DNA from: JBGAJN01 sp044224905
GTDB taxonomy: Bacteria > Verrucomicrobiota > Verrucomicrobiia > Limisphaerales > JBGAJN01
NCBI GenBank assembly: GCA_044224905.1
Contig: JBGAJN010000001.1
Span: forward strand, 372,001-436,000
Reading direction: 5' to 3'
Length of the DNA: 64,000 bases
Positions 41,775 through 51,095 of this stretch are shown here, one piece after another; the stretch's first letter is position 1, and every line of letters begins with the position of its first letter. Position numbers and translations under genes: made by a program. Below the pieces are notes generated by a model that saw only the letters and a program-made list of their open reading frames with translations, did no database searches and had not been told where the DNA came from.

Positions 41775-42428
41775 ATGCAAGCGTCAAAGAACCATATGTG
41801 GAAACTGGCAATGTCCGTCGTCACGGGAGTTTCGTTCGCCGCGCTCGCCGCGGAACCGCTGTATCAAAACAATTTTGAAAAGGCCGAAATCGACAAAGTC
41901 CCCGAAGACATGCTCGTGCTCGACGGCGGGTTCGGTGTGAAGCAAGCCGACGGCAATAAAGTTCTCGAACTCCCCGGCGCACCGCTCGACACCTTCGGCG
42001 TGTTGTTCGGACCGACGCAAGTGGACGGCGTGGTTGTGACCTGCCGCATCAAGGGCGAGGGCAAGGGGCGGCGTTATCCGTCCTTCGGCGTGAGTCTCGG
42101 CGGCGTGGGCGGATATCGGTTGCAAGTTTCACCTGCCAAGAAAGCCGTGGAAATCGTCAAAGGCGATGAGACCAAGGCTAGCGCACCGCTCGCGTGGGAA
42201 TCCGGTACGTGGACGGAGTTGAAACTTCAGGTGCGTAAAGTGAAGGACGGGGAATGGATCGCCGAAGGCAAAGTGTGGAAGCAAGGAACGCTCGAGCCGA
42301 AAGACTGGATGATCACCGAGAAGACCACCGAAGAACCCACGTCCGGCCGGCCGGCCATCTGGGGCAATCCCTTTTCCGGCACGCCGATTCAGTTCGATGA
42401 TTTGAAGCTGGAAGTGATCGGGAAATAG
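41775..42428 (+). CDS. Secreted DUF1080/LamG-like protein
   Basis: 217 residues. Signal peptide-like start (MWKLAMSVVTGVSFAALA) from ATG 41796, or seven residues longer from ATG 41775. The mature part is a single beta-sandwich: YQNNFEKAEIDKVPEDM, VVVTCRIKGEGKG, WESGTWTELKLQVRKV, KPAIW-like ends and FDDLKLEVIGK. This is the exported domain seen in DUF1080-type proteins and resembles the C-terminal domain of the propeller protein at 30685. Function unknown; carbohydrate contact is the family guess. Single-gene unit. Confidence 0.72.
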   Translation: MQASKNHMWKLAMSVVTGVSFAALAAEPLYQNNFEKAEIDKVPEDMLVLDGGFGVKQADGNKVLELPGAPLDTFGVLFGPTQVDGVVVTCRIKGEGKGRRYPSFGVSLGGVGGYRLQVSPAKKAVEIVKGDETKASAPLAWESGTWTELKLQVRKVKDGEWIAEGKVWKQGTLEPKDWMITEKTTEEPTSGRPAIWGNPFSGTPIQFDDLKLEVIGK

Positions 42429-42465
42429 TTCGGAGATTCCCAAGTAGATCGACAATCCGCGCCCG

Positions 42466-43656
42466 CTAGGGAGCGTTGGTGACCACGTGGCCCTTTGCTG
42501 TCCGCAACGAACAATCAGTATCTGTTCCTACAGCACCCCAAGCGTAAGTCCCATACTCTGGGCAAAGAGGGATTTGCCCGTTTAAATACTTTATGACCTG
42601 CTGCGTATCGACGGTGGAACCCAACGCACGTTTATTCTCGATGGCCCAACTGTTCTTCGCCGCCCGAATCTGCTCCAATTGTATCCGGCAAACATCCGTG
42701 GGTGTATTCAGAGTGGCGCGTACAAAATGATGCACCGCGTTGACGCCCGTGACTGAAAGCAAGTTGAGCCCATTCGTGATTTGCAGGTAAGTCGCGTTGG
42801 TCCAACTAACCAAGGTCGACGAGGATTCCGTCTTATACCAGCGACCACCTTCCGCGGTCAGCGTGTAGTTCAACCGCGTTGAATTGGTCACGGGAAGCGG
42901 AACCAGTTGCGGCACGGGATTCGTGTCGGCGATCGTCAGGAGCGCCGGTGTGCTTTCCGTAACCCCGCCAGAATTACTGGCGATGACCGAATAACTTCCC
43001 GCGTGATTGGTCGTCACGCCATGCAAGGCGAGTGAAATGTTCGTCTGCCCCGGCAATGGCGTGCCATTGAATGTCCACTGCAGCGTTGGTGCAGGCAACC
43101 CGGCGACGAGGACGCTAAAAAGCACACTCCCATACGGCGACACCGTGCGGTTTTTTGGCGGCGTCACCACCACCGGCGCATTCGTGGCGGTGAGTTGAAG
43201 AGTAAATGGCTGACTTATAATACCGATCGCTCGAATCTGGTACGCTGTTCCGGCAATCGCCGAGAATTCCGCATATCGACCAGTGGGCAGGCTGAACAAA
43301 TTGCAAGCCACCTCGGCAAGAGCGCCAACGTTGGTGCCCGTCAAAACCTGAAACCAGCTCACGGTTGAGGGCACAGGATAGTTTCCCACCAGCGCGAGGG
43401 TTACCGGCGTAGAAGTTGGTGCCGTCCAAGTCCACCAAACAGAGCCCATACCAACCGGAAAATATGTGGATGCGCACACATTGGTCGGCTCGCCACTTTC
43501 CAAAGTCGCCCCCGCCAACGTGCCGTTGATCGTGAGGGAAGAACCGACGAGTGGAATCCGGTCGGCGAAATTGTCATTCACTGGCGCCTGTCCCGATGCC
43601 ACCACCACGAAAGCCATGATCCCAAGCGAGAGGTGGATCCATCTGGAAATTCTCAT
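42466..43656 (-). CDS. Secreted Ig-domain protein with a pseudopilin-like C-terminus
   Basis: 396 residues. Signal peptide 1-23, then a module that starts NDNFADRIPLVG and contains VWWTWTAP, common in secreted verrucomicrobial proteins. An Ig-like domain follows (about 150-240: VLFSVLVAGLPAPTLQWTFNG ... NHAGSYSVIASNSGG) and then a C-terminal beta module. The last 75 residues (QLEQIRAAKNSWAIENKRA ... IPLCPEYGTYAWGAVGT) match the C-terminal part of verrucomicrobial type II pseudopilins, with the conserved K-x-x-W-A-x-E-N and C-P-x-x-G-T-Y motifs, but no prepilin helix is present. Start ATG 43656 opens on the signal peptide. Confidence 0.78.
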   Translation of the reverse strand: MRISRWIHLSLGIMAFVVVASGQAPVNDNFADRIPLVGSSLTINGTLAGATLESGEPTNVCASTYFPVGMGSVWWTWTAPTSTPVTLALVGNYPVPSTVSWFQVLTGTNVGALAEVACNLFSLPTGRYAEFSAIAGTAYQIRAIGIISQPFTLQLTATNAPVVVTPPKNRTVSPYGSVLFSVLVAGLPAPTLQWTFNGTPLPGQTNISLALHGVTTNHAGSYSVIASNSGGVTESTPALLTIADTNPVPQLVPLPVTNSTRLNYTLTAEGGRWYKTESSSTLVSWTNATYLQITNGLNLLSVTGVNAVHHFVRATLNTPTDVCRIQLEQIRAAKNSWAIENKRALGSTVDTQQVIKYLNGQIPLCPEYGTYAWGAVGTDTDCSLRTAKGHVVTNAP

Positions 43657-43804
43657 AGCGGGCCTTTGGTGGCCGCATGAGAACATCTCACTCACAGCTG
43701 GGAAAGAATTATCTCGCGGAGCAAAAAGCGCCGGCCGCGATTCGATTGCTCGAACGCGGCCGGTTCTTGAAGAGCGATGTGGGGCGCGGAACTAGCGCCG
43801 TGAT

Positions 43805-44074
43805 TTACGCAGGGCGTGAAGGCGCGGGAGGCGCCTGCATTTGTGACGACTGCGTCGGCAGCGGGCGTTGCGGTGCCTGCGGTTTTTCCAGGAGCACCAT
43901 GGCCCACGTCGCCGTCGGATTATTATCCGGCGAGACGCTGCCCAGCGGCGTGATCGAAACCACGCGCCAGCCGGCTTTCAAATGCTCTTCCAGATATTCG
44001 CGGGTGTCACCGTCCTCATGCAACATGCGGTCGGCGGTGTAGTTCGAAAGGTAGACGGCGAGTAATTTTTGCAT
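43805..44074 (-). CDS. Small conserved-looking protein downstream of mlaD
   Basis: 89 residues: a globular part (about 1-64: YLSNYTADRML, REYLEEHLKAGWRVVSITPLG, WAMVLLEKP) resembling short DUF4177-type domains, followed by a Pro/Gln-rich tail. No signal peptide. It is on the same strand, 72 bases after the mlaD stop, and may be the last gene of that operon. Function unknown. Confidence 0.6.
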   Translation of the reverse strand: MQKLLAVYLSNYTADRMLHEDGDTREYLEEHLKAGWRVVSITPLGSVSPDNNPTATWAMVLLEKPQAPQRPLPTQSSQMQAPPAPSRPA

Positions 44075-44146
44075 CGGATCAACGATAGATTTTTAAATTA
44101 GGTTTAGAAACTTTACCGGCGGCGCGCAAACGCATTCTTCGGCGAC

Positions 44147-45139
44147 TCAGAACAGTCGGCCGATGGCCATGCCGAGCACGCTGAGCGGGCCCTGGTCTTC
44201 GAGACCTTCGGTCGCTTCGTCGAGCTTCTGCAAGGTGAGCTTGGCGTTGCGGATGAGGCTGTCGTCGTTGACGAGTTTGCCGACGGAGCCTTCGCCGCGA
44301 TTCACCTTCTGCATGACTTCCTTGAGATTGGTCATCATGGTGGTGGTTTCCGTGTACAGTTTGTCGTCCTGGATGAGTTTGCCGAGCGTGCCCTGGCCGG
44401 CGTTGACCTGCGCGATCATGTTGGTCGCCTGCTCCACCGCGCCGCGCGCCTGCGTGATGAGGCCGCGAATGTCGCCGGCGGTGGATTCAAGGTTGGTCAT
44501 CGTCGCGAGCGCGGAATTGTAGAGGGCCTGGTCGGAGATGAGCTTGCCGACGGTGCCTTTGCCTTCGGCGATCTGGCCGGAAATGTTCTGCATATTGCCG
44601 AGAATGGCGGTGATGCGGGGATTGTTTTCCTTCAGGAAGTCGGTGAAGGGTCCGAGCAGATTTTGGAAACTGTCGCCGCTGAAATTCTTGGTCACGCCTT
44701 GGATACCTTCGGCCACGCTCTCCAGTTTCGCCATCAACGAGCTGAGGTCGGGCTGTTCGCCGGTCGTGATCGTCTGGTCGGCTTCCAGCTTGGGCGCGGT
44801 GGCCGTGCCGAAATCGATGGAGACGAAATTTTCGCTTAGCAGGCCGGTGAACTTGATCACGGCCTTGCTGTCGGTGTGGATCACTTTGCCGCGATTGATC
44901 TTCATCGTGACTTTGACCTTTCCGTCGGCGAGGTCGATGGTCTCAACGCGGCCGATCGGCACGCCCGCCATCTTCACCGCGGCGCCTTCCTTAAGGTCCT
45001 GGATGTTGTTGAACAAACCGTGAACGCGGTAGCCGCCTTTGAAGAAGTCCGCGCCGCCGATGAGTTCAAGGATCAGCAAGGCGGCGATCAGCGCGAGGGC
45101 GAAGAAAACGCCAAGACGGGTTTCGAGGGTGTTTTTCAT
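44147..45139 (-). CDS. mlaD: MlaD-like MCE protein
   Basis: Substrate-binding component of an Mla-type lipid ABC transporter. 330 residues: one N-terminal membrane helix (about 9-27, LGVFFALALIAALLILELIGG), an MCE domain (about 35-115, YRVHGLFNNIQDLKEGAAVKMAGVPIGRVETI, then VSIDFGTATAPKLE), then a long helical tail with repeats of the type GTVGKLISDQALY / GTLGKLIQDDKLY / GSVGKLVNDDSLI. It is longer than E. coli MlaD (about 180). ATG overlaps the mlaF stop, so it is coupled. Confidence 0.9.
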   Translation of the reverse strand: MKNTLETRLGVFFALALIAALLILELIGGADFFKGGYRVHGLFNNIQDLKEGAAVKMAGVPIGRVETIDLADGKVKVTMKINRGKVIHTDSKAVIKFTGLLSENFVSIDFGTATAPKLEADQTITTGEQPDLSSLMAKLESVAEGIQGVTKNFSGDSFQNLLGPFTDFLKENNPRITAILGNMQNISGQIAEGKGTVGKLISDQALYNSALATMTNLESTAGDIRGLITQARGAVEQATNMIAQVNAGQGTLGKLIQDDKLYTETTTMMTNLKEVMQKVNRGEGSVGKLVNDDSLIRNAKLTLQKLDEATEGLEDQGPLSVLGMAIGRLF

Positions 45140-45912
45140 GGTTTTTCCTTTCGGTGCGGGGCGTTGAATTCGGCGGTCAAAAATCTCTGGATGAGCGGAT
45201 GCGGATTGCGGCGAACTTCGTCCGGCGTGCCGACGAACAAGATTTCGCCTTGATTGATGATGGCCATCCGGTCGGCCACACCAAACGCGAGATCACGATC
45301 GTGCGACACGACGATGGACGTGACTTGGATACGGTTTTTGAGGTTGAGGATTTCCTCGGCGATGGTCACCGCGGTGAGCGGATCCAATTCGCTGGTGGGT
45401 TCATCGTAGAGGATCAGTTGCGGATCGACGACGAGTGCGCGTGCAATGGCGACGCGTTTCTTCATGCCGCCGGAAAGTTCGCTGGGCGCGCGAGACTCGA
45501 GTCCTTGCAAGCCGACGAGTTCGAGCTTCTCCGCGACGACGCGGGCGACTTCGTCCGGCGTTTTGAGCCGATGCTCGGTAAGATAGAGGCCAACGTTTTC
45601 ACCCACGGTCAGGGAATTGAGCAACGCGCCAGACTGGAAAACCATCGCCATCCGGATGCTGTCCATCACGCCTTCTTCGGCGATCGACCGGCCATCGATC
45701 AGGATGTCGCCGCTGTCGGGAGTTTCGAGGCCGATGATGTGTTTCAGGAGCACGCTTTTGCCGCTGCCGCTCGGCCCCATGATGACGAAGATTTCGCCGG
45801 GCTCGATGTCGAGACTGACACCTTTGAGCACGAGTTCGTCATTGAAGCTTTTGCGCAGGTTGCGAACCTGGACGCTGACGCTGGTTGTGGCGGTGTTCGA
45901 AACCTCGCTCAT
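45136..45912 (-). CDS. mlaF: MlaF-like ABC ATPase
   Basis: 258 residues. Walker A GPSGSGKS, ABC signature ELSGGMKKRVAIARAL, Walker B LILYDEPTSELDP and the switch histidine (VVSHD). The SELDP variant (Glu after Ser) and the LxGLxxLESR spacing match MCE-type ATPases that power lipid movement in the inner membrane. Starts and stops overlap with mlaE upstream (ATGA) and mlaD downstream (ATGA). An upstream in-frame opening inside mlaE is spurious. Confidence 0.93.
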   Translation of the reverse strand: MSEVSNTATTSVSVQVRNLRKSFNDELVLKGVSLDIEPGEIFVIMGPSGSGKSVLLKHIIGLETPDSGDILIDGRSIAEEGVMDSIRMAMVFQSGALLNSLTVGENVGLYLTEHRLKTPDEVARVVAEKLELVGLQGLESRAPSELSGGMKKRVAIARALVVDPQLILYDEPTSELDPLTAVTIAEEILNLKNRIQVTSIVVSHDRDLAFGVADRMAIINQGEILFVGTPDEVRRNPHPLIQRFLTAEFNAPHRKEKP

Positions 45913-46655
45913 ATGTGCAAGTTGACCAACACGCGGGTCAAAAAGTAATCGAGGATCAGGATCAACACGATGGAGTTCACCACGGCCTTGGTGACGGAGC
46001 GACCAATTCCGCGCGGTCCGCCGAGAGTGACGAGGCCCTGATGGCAAGATACGACGCCGATGACGATCGCGAACACGTAGCTTTTGATCAGGCCGTGAAT
46101 CACGTCCGTGCCGTCCACGACGTCGTGCAGGTTGTTGAAGAACGATTGAAAGCCGATCCCGATCTTGTGATAGGTGACCGCCACGGTCGCGCCGCCAATC
46201 CAGCCGATCAAGTCGGCAAACACCACGAGCATCGGCAACGCAACGCTGATGGCAACCATGCGGGGAAGCACGAGGTAATGAACCGGGTTGATGTTCATCG
46301 TCTTTAGCGCATCGATTTCCTGATAGACGCGCATTGAACCAATTTCCGCCGCCATCGATGAACCAATACGGCCGGCGATGAGGATGGACATCATCACGGG
46401 CGCAAGTTCTTTGCAGATCGCGATGCCGACCATGCCGCCAATCGCACCGGAAAGGCCACGTTCCGCGAGCACCGTTCCGCCTTCCAGCGTGATCACCCCG
46501 CCGATAAACAGGGAAAGGATGCACGCCATCAGGAGGCTGGCATTGCCGATTTCAAAGAGTTGATCGGCGACCTTGGCACGTTGACGCCAAAGCAGCGGGA
46601 GCGAACAGAGGGTTCGCCAGAAAAGGACCATTATTTCGCCGATGTTTTGGAACAT
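45909..46655 (-). CDS. mlaE: MlaE-like ABC permease
   Basis: 248 residues, five to six membrane helices, with the MlaE signature EIGNASLLMACILSLFIGGVITL and the conserved loop GAIGGMVGIAICKELAPVMMSILIAGRIGSSMAAEIGSMRVYQEIDALK, which contains the coupling E-x-G-x-M. It forms the membrane core of the lipid transporter. It is coupled to mlaF by overlap and lies 11 bases after the W-P-repeat gene. Confidence 0.93.
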   Translation of the reverse strand: MFQNIGEIMVLFWRTLCSLPLLWRQRAKVADQLFEIGNASLLMACILSLFIGGVITLEGGTVLAERGLSGAIGGMVGIAICKELAPVMMSILIAGRIGSSMAAEIGSMRVYQEIDALKTMNINPVHYLVLPRMVAISVALPMLVVFADLIGWIGGATVAVTYHKIGIGFQSFFNNLHDVVDGTDVIHGLIKSYVFAIVIGVVSCHQGLVTLGGPRGIGRSVTKAVVNSIVLILILDYFLTRVLVNLHI

Positions 46656-46666
46656 GCCGGGTTAGA

Positions 46667-48316
46667 TTAAGGCTTCGTTTCAGGTGTCACGGAGTTCGGG
46701 TGCTTGCCAAACGGGATGAAAAACAACCGCCACTGCCTGCCGTCGCGGCCCGTTTGATACTTGAAAACTCCGAATAAGAGCGAGCTCTTTTTGCCGTCAG
46801 GCGTGGTGTCGCGGCGGTAGAGATTCCACAAGAGCGATTGGCTGGTGGCGCCCGTCTTTGCGTTCTTCTCTGAACGCCAAATCGACCACAGAGGCGAATA
46901 GTTGTTCTCGACGCCTGGGTTGTTCGGCAAAAGCGGTTCGAGGATCGAAAGGCATTGCAGGCGCTCGTTTCCATCGAAGTCACGGCGATAGGTGTAGAAC
47001 GGCCAGAAATCCTGTCGCTTACGAACGGCGCCGGTATCGAGATTTTTTTCCAACAAGTCCGAGTACAAGAAGAACATGATGCGAACTCGATCCCGATCCA
47101 ACGGCGCTGAGTGCAAGTGAGTTCGATAGTAGAACGGCCAGCCGTAGAATTCGGTGCGCAGTTTCGGGCTCTCCATCTGGCTAAACAACGGCCAGACACG
47201 CTTGCCATTCTTCCCATCGCCGTGCGCGAATACCACGAACGGACCGAACAGACTCCACTGGTGATATTGCTTCTCGCGATCGTCAGCCACGGAATAGATC
47301 GGCCACAGCGGCCAACCGTAGGTCGTCGAGTCACGCATCGGTGAACGTTCCGAAACGTAAAGCGGGAAGATCGCGAACTTGTCGTTCTCGTTGGTCGAGC
47401 CGATGCCAATTTTTTCCGTCAGATAAAACGGCCATAGGACGAAGGACTTCTCGTGGCCAGGAATGCTGACGGGATCACCAAAGCGATCCGCTTTCGTTAT
47501 GACTTCCTTGTGCTCCACGCCATACAGCGGCCAGAACTGCCATCCGCGCAACCCTTCGCCATGTCGCAGATGGAAGAACGGGTAAACGTAATTGTCCGTC
47601 ACCACGTCCCGTTTCCGGCTCTGCACGTAGATCGGGAACATTATGAATTTCCCTTCGTCCCGGAAGAAATGCTTTTTGTAGTGTCCGTAAAACGGCAGCA
47701 CAGCAGTGTAGTCCTCGGCGTGATCCGGAGATCGCTGCTGGAAGTAAATCGGGAAGAGCGTGACGCGATCCTTGCGATTCGTGGACTGGGTCTGGCCGCC
47801 GGCGAATGCGATCAATTGAAATAGCTGCCACCGGTATTCTTCGCCGAAGCGATTGTAAGTGAGGATCGGATAAAGGATGTCCCACTTGTGGGTGTCGAGC
47901 ACATCGCTCGTCTTTTCAGACACAAACGGGGGAAACGACCAGATCCGCATTTCTTCGGTCTGTTGCGAGAAGAACAGCGGGCCAGCAATCTCTTCGCGTC
48001 GCCCCGATTCCAAGGTGAGGGAAAACTCGTGAACCAACGGACCCGCTTCAATCATCGACTCGGCACGACCGTCGCTCGCGCACGCCAGCATCATCACGGC
48101 AACGCTCAAAAAAAACACCGCATTCTGCAGTGAACCAATAGCGAATGCGTTACGTTCGGAGAGAATTTGCCCGCGACGGCGGCAGCGTGCGACTCCAAGC
48201 AATAACGTTACCGCAATGGATATCATCCTCAAAACGGGGCTGTTCCCACAAAAAATAAGATAAACGGTTGACTTCACTTTGCCGATCCCTCTAAACTTCG
48301 CGCAAATTGAGGTCAT
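46667..48316 (-). CDS. W-P-aromatic repeat protein in the Mla operon
   Basis: 549 residues from an ATG that overlaps the MMPL stop (ATGA). At least eleven repeats share the pattern [F/L/M/W]-[W/F/Y]-P-[F/I/L]-[Y/F/W] (LFPIYFQQRS, VLPFYGHYKK, MFPIYVQSRK, FWPLYGVEHK, LWPFYLTEK, IFPLYVSERS, VWPLFSQME, GWPFYYRTH, FWPFYTYRR), usually about 20-45 residues apart and probably beta strands. A hydrophobic helix ending MMLACASDG at about 95-120 may be a signal peptide or lipoprotein signal; then the true start would lie nearer 48229 (ATG) and the first 90 residues would be untranslated. The family is unrecognised. Placement suggests an outer-membrane or periplasmic partner of lipid transport. Confidence 0.7.
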   Translation of the reverse strand: MTSICAKFRGIGKVKSTVYLIFCGNSPVLRMISIAVTLLLGVARCRRRGQILSERNAFAIGSLQNAVFFLSVAVMMLACASDGRAESMIEAGPLVHEFSLTLESGRREEIAGPLFFSQQTEEMRIWSFPPFVSEKTSDVLDTHKWDILYPILTYNRFGEEYRWQLFQLIAFAGGQTQSTNRKDRVTLFPIYFQQRSPDHAEDYTAVLPFYGHYKKHFFRDEGKFIMFPIYVQSRKRDVVTDNYVYPFFHLRHGEGLRGWQFWPLYGVEHKEVITKADRFGDPVSIPGHEKSFVLWPFYLTEKIGIGSTNENDKFAIFPLYVSERSPMRDSTTYGWPLWPIYSVADDREKQYHQWSLFGPFVVFAHGDGKNGKRVWPLFSQMESPKLRTEFYGWPFYYRTHLHSAPLDRDRVRIMFFLYSDLLEKNLDTGAVRKRQDFWPFYTYRRDFDGNERLQCLSILEPLLPNNPGVENNYSPLWSIWRSEKNAKTGATSQSLLWNLYRRDTTPDGKKSSLLFGVFKYQTGRDGRQWRLFFIPFGKHPNSVTPETKP

Positions 48317-51060
48317 GACCTCGGTTCCTCTGGACCCAGTGACGTGCGTGCATCGGCGCCACTGGGTTTTTTGTTTATTTGCCATCCGCGCGCCGAAAGG
48401 AGATTGAGTAACGCTGGTAGAAAGGTCAACCCAGCGATCATGCACGTCGCAGTTCCAATCGACATCACGTATCCGAGACTCTCGATCCCTTGATGTTTCG
48501 CCAAGATCAAACTCCCGAAACCCGCAATGGTCGTTAACGCCGAAACCAACACCGCCTTGCCAGTACTGCGCGCGAAAATACTCGGATTCCGCTCTTCCGC
48601 GAAACGATTCAGAATATGGATGCCGTTCGTCACACCAATTCCCACGACCAGCGGCAATGTCATAATATTCGCGGGATTAAATGAAATGTTCAGCCAGCCC
48701 ATCAGCCCCACCATCCACAACGCGCCGATCAAAACAGGTATCAACGATAAAATCACACTCACCAAAGATCGGAAATGGATCAGCACGATCAACGCAATCG
48801 CACCCAGCGAATAAAGCGCCGCTTCTTCGTAACTGCTCTTAAGCAGCGTCGTGTATTCCAAAAGTTGAATCGGCGTTCCCGTCACTTCGGGTTTTACTTT
48901 GCGGACATCGGCGACAAATCGCTCTTGTGCGCCGCGCTCCCACACGTCTTCCTTCGGGTAAACTTGAATCAAATACTTTCCCGTTTCGCCGATGAACCGG
49001 TGACGCAACGCGGACGGCAAATCATCCGCTTGCAATCCCGTGCGATTGTCCTGATTCCGAATCGCTGCAAACGTGTTCTGCACGTCGCTCAGCAACGCTC
49101 GCTGAAACGCACCCAACTTCGCCGCCATCAGCGTTTCATCACCCGACGAAATGCGCTGCAATAGTTCCATGATCGCCGAGCGCAACGAGCGCAGTTGTTT
49201 GAGCAATGCCTTGTCGCCTTCCTTCTCAACTTCATCCGCCGCGAGACCCAAGTAGCTCTTGAGGATCTCCAAAGTCTGGCTGAGGTCTCTCAGATTGGCC
49301 TTGCCGCTATCGATTTCGGCGAAACGGATGTCGGAAATCTCCTCTTTGATGCGGCCGATGATCGCCAACTTGTTGGTCTGATTCTCCGCCAGAAAGCGGC
49401 TCATCGATTCAACGCTCGCAACTGTCGTCAAGTTGGTCAGGCGCGATTCCATTGCCACCGCTTCGGGTAACGAATCCATCACCACCGCAGCGAACAACAC
49501 AGACTTCGAGGCGGAGTTGATCAACTTTTTCTCGAAGACAACCGCAGGCAAGCCCTTGCTCTGCATGTTGAGGAGGTTGTAGTCGAACTTCACGTTCGGA
49601 ATCTTGATCGCCGCGAGCACGCAAAGGACGCAAGTCACCACGATCATCAGAACCGGTCGATCAAGCCAGATCCGCTCGATCTTCGCACGGCGGTCCACTT
49701 CTTGAGAGCCTTTCTGATCGAGAATGTTCTGCCGACCGCGCAGCAACAACACCGGCAGCATGGTCAACATCGGGATCAGGCAGATGATCAAACCGCCGCC
49801 GCTGATGATGCCCATCTCTTGGATGCCCTTGAAGTCCGTGATGCCCATCGCCAGGAACGCCCCCGCCGTCGTCAGCGCACCCGTGACCACGCCCATGCCC
49901 GTGTTCACCACCGCCTTCTCCAACGCAACTTGCCGCTCGGCACCGTTCCGCAATTCTTCCTCGTAGCGACTGATCAGGTGAACACCGAAGTCGATCGCCA
50001 GCCCAATCAACATCGGCGCGAACGTGATCGTGAGAATGTTCAAGTGCCCGACCGCGAAGGTTGTGAACCCCATCGTGTAGGCTAACCCGAACAACAGACA
50101 CACGGTCGCCTTCAACGGCCGTCCCGTCTCGTGATAGCCGTAGATGAATATCATCGCGACGATTACCAGCGAGACAATCGTCGCCACGGTTGTGTCCACC
50201 TGCGATTGCTTCATCTCGTCGACTTCGAGGATGGGTTCGCCCGTAGTGCCGACGTTGACTCCCGACACTTCAGCCTGCGTTTCGGCAACCAGTTCGCGCA
50301 TCCGATCCACCGCGTCTCCGTTCAGCCCCTCGCGTTTCGCCCGCGCCGTGACAAGGTAAATGCGCCCTTTGTCGAACGTGATGTATTGCTCCTGCTCAGC
50401 CTCTTGGCCCGCGCCGAACAACGCCGTCACGCCCGGCGACGGCGGCGTGCCGGGTCGCTTCAAGCTATCCGTCGCCTGACTCACGATTCGCTCGAGCGCG
50501 GGAATGGCTTTGATCAGCGAATCATTCTCCGCATTGGTTTCGCGCTGCGCGTGGCGGAACTGATAGTTCACCACTTTCAACAGTTCGTTCAGATTGCGCG
50601 CCTTCGAAAACAGATTGATGAACGGGCGATAGTCCTTCAGCGTTTTCCGCAAGTCCTCCAACGTGTCTTCGGGAACGAAGAGCAGGGCTTTCGGCCCCAT
50701 CATCTTCAAGTCGCCCTTGTAAAAGACGTCGGTGAATAGATTCGTCTCCTGCTCCAACCGGGCGCCCAAGCGCTCGACGAACTGGCGATTCTTCTCCGCA
50801 TCCTCGCTCTCAACGATCGCTACCAAATCGTCCTGCGCCGGGAATTCCTTGCGGAACGCGAGGTAGTTCTGATGGTACTTTTTGTCCGACCCGACGAGAT
50901 TGTCGCGGCTCGTGTCGAATTGCAGCTCTGAGATCGTGTAATAGATCGCCAATCCAAACAGGACCACCTGCGGGATAACGAAGAGCTTCGGGTAACGCGC
51001 CGCCGCGCGGGCGAGCCACGTCAAAATCCGGACAGCAGGACTGGGAGTTGGCGAATTCAT
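48313..51060 (-). CDS. MMPL/RND-family lipid transporter (HpnN-like)
   Basis: 915 residues with two sets of membrane helices and large periplasmic loops. First-half motif: GLAIDFGVHLISRYEEELRNG, after a sterol-sensing-like IVSLVIVAMIFIYGYHETGR; second half: IGVTNGIHILNRFAEERNP followed by TTIAGFGSLILAKHQGIESLG. This is the MMPL/HpnN type that moves lipids such as hopanoids or glycolipids. Directly upstream of the W-P-repeat gene and the mlaEFD genes, with ATGA overlap. Start ATG 51060; 35 bases to the yebC gene. Confidence 0.9.
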   Translation of the reverse strand: MNSPTPSPAVRILTWLARAAARYPKLFVIPQVVLFGLAIYYTISELQFDTSRDNLVGSDKKYHQNYLAFRKEFPAQDDLVAIVESEDAEKNRQFVERLGARLEQETNLFTDVFYKGDLKMMGPKALLFVPEDTLEDLRKTLKDYRPFINLFSKARNLNELLKVVNYQFRHAQRETNAENDSLIKAIPALERIVSQATDSLKRPGTPPSPGVTALFGAGQEAEQEQYITFDKGRIYLVTARAKREGLNGDAVDRMRELVAETQAEVSGVNVGTTGEPILEVDEMKQSQVDTTVATIVSLVIVAMIFIYGYHETGRPLKATVCLLFGLAYTMGFTTFAVGHLNILTITFAPMLIGLAIDFGVHLISRYEEELRNGAERQVALEKAVVNTGMGVVTGALTTAGAFLAMGITDFKGIQEMGIISGGGLIICLIPMLTMLPVLLLRGRQNILDQKGSQEVDRRAKIERIWLDRPVLMIVVTCVLCVLAAIKIPNVKFDYNLLNMQSKGLPAVVFEKKLINSASKSVLFAAVVMDSLPEAVAMESRLTNLTTVASVESMSRFLAENQTNKLAIIGRIKEEISDIRFAEIDSGKANLRDLSQTLEILKSYLGLAADEVEKEGDKALLKQLRSLRSAIMELLQRISSGDETLMAAKLGAFQRALLSDVQNTFAAIRNQDNRTGLQADDLPSALRHRFIGETGKYLIQVYPKEDVWERGAQERFVADVRKVKPEVTGTPIQLLEYTTLLKSSYEEAALYSLGAIALIVLIHFRSLVSVILSLIPVLIGALWMVGLMGWLNISFNPANIMTLPLVVGIGVTNGIHILNRFAEERNPSIFARSTGKAVLVSALTTIAGFGSLILAKHQGIESLGYVMSIGTATCMIAGLTFLPALLNLLSARGWQINKKPSGADARTSLGPEEPRS

Positions 51061-51095
51061 GAAATGACAAAGCGCGGGAGAAAACCCCTCGCGCC

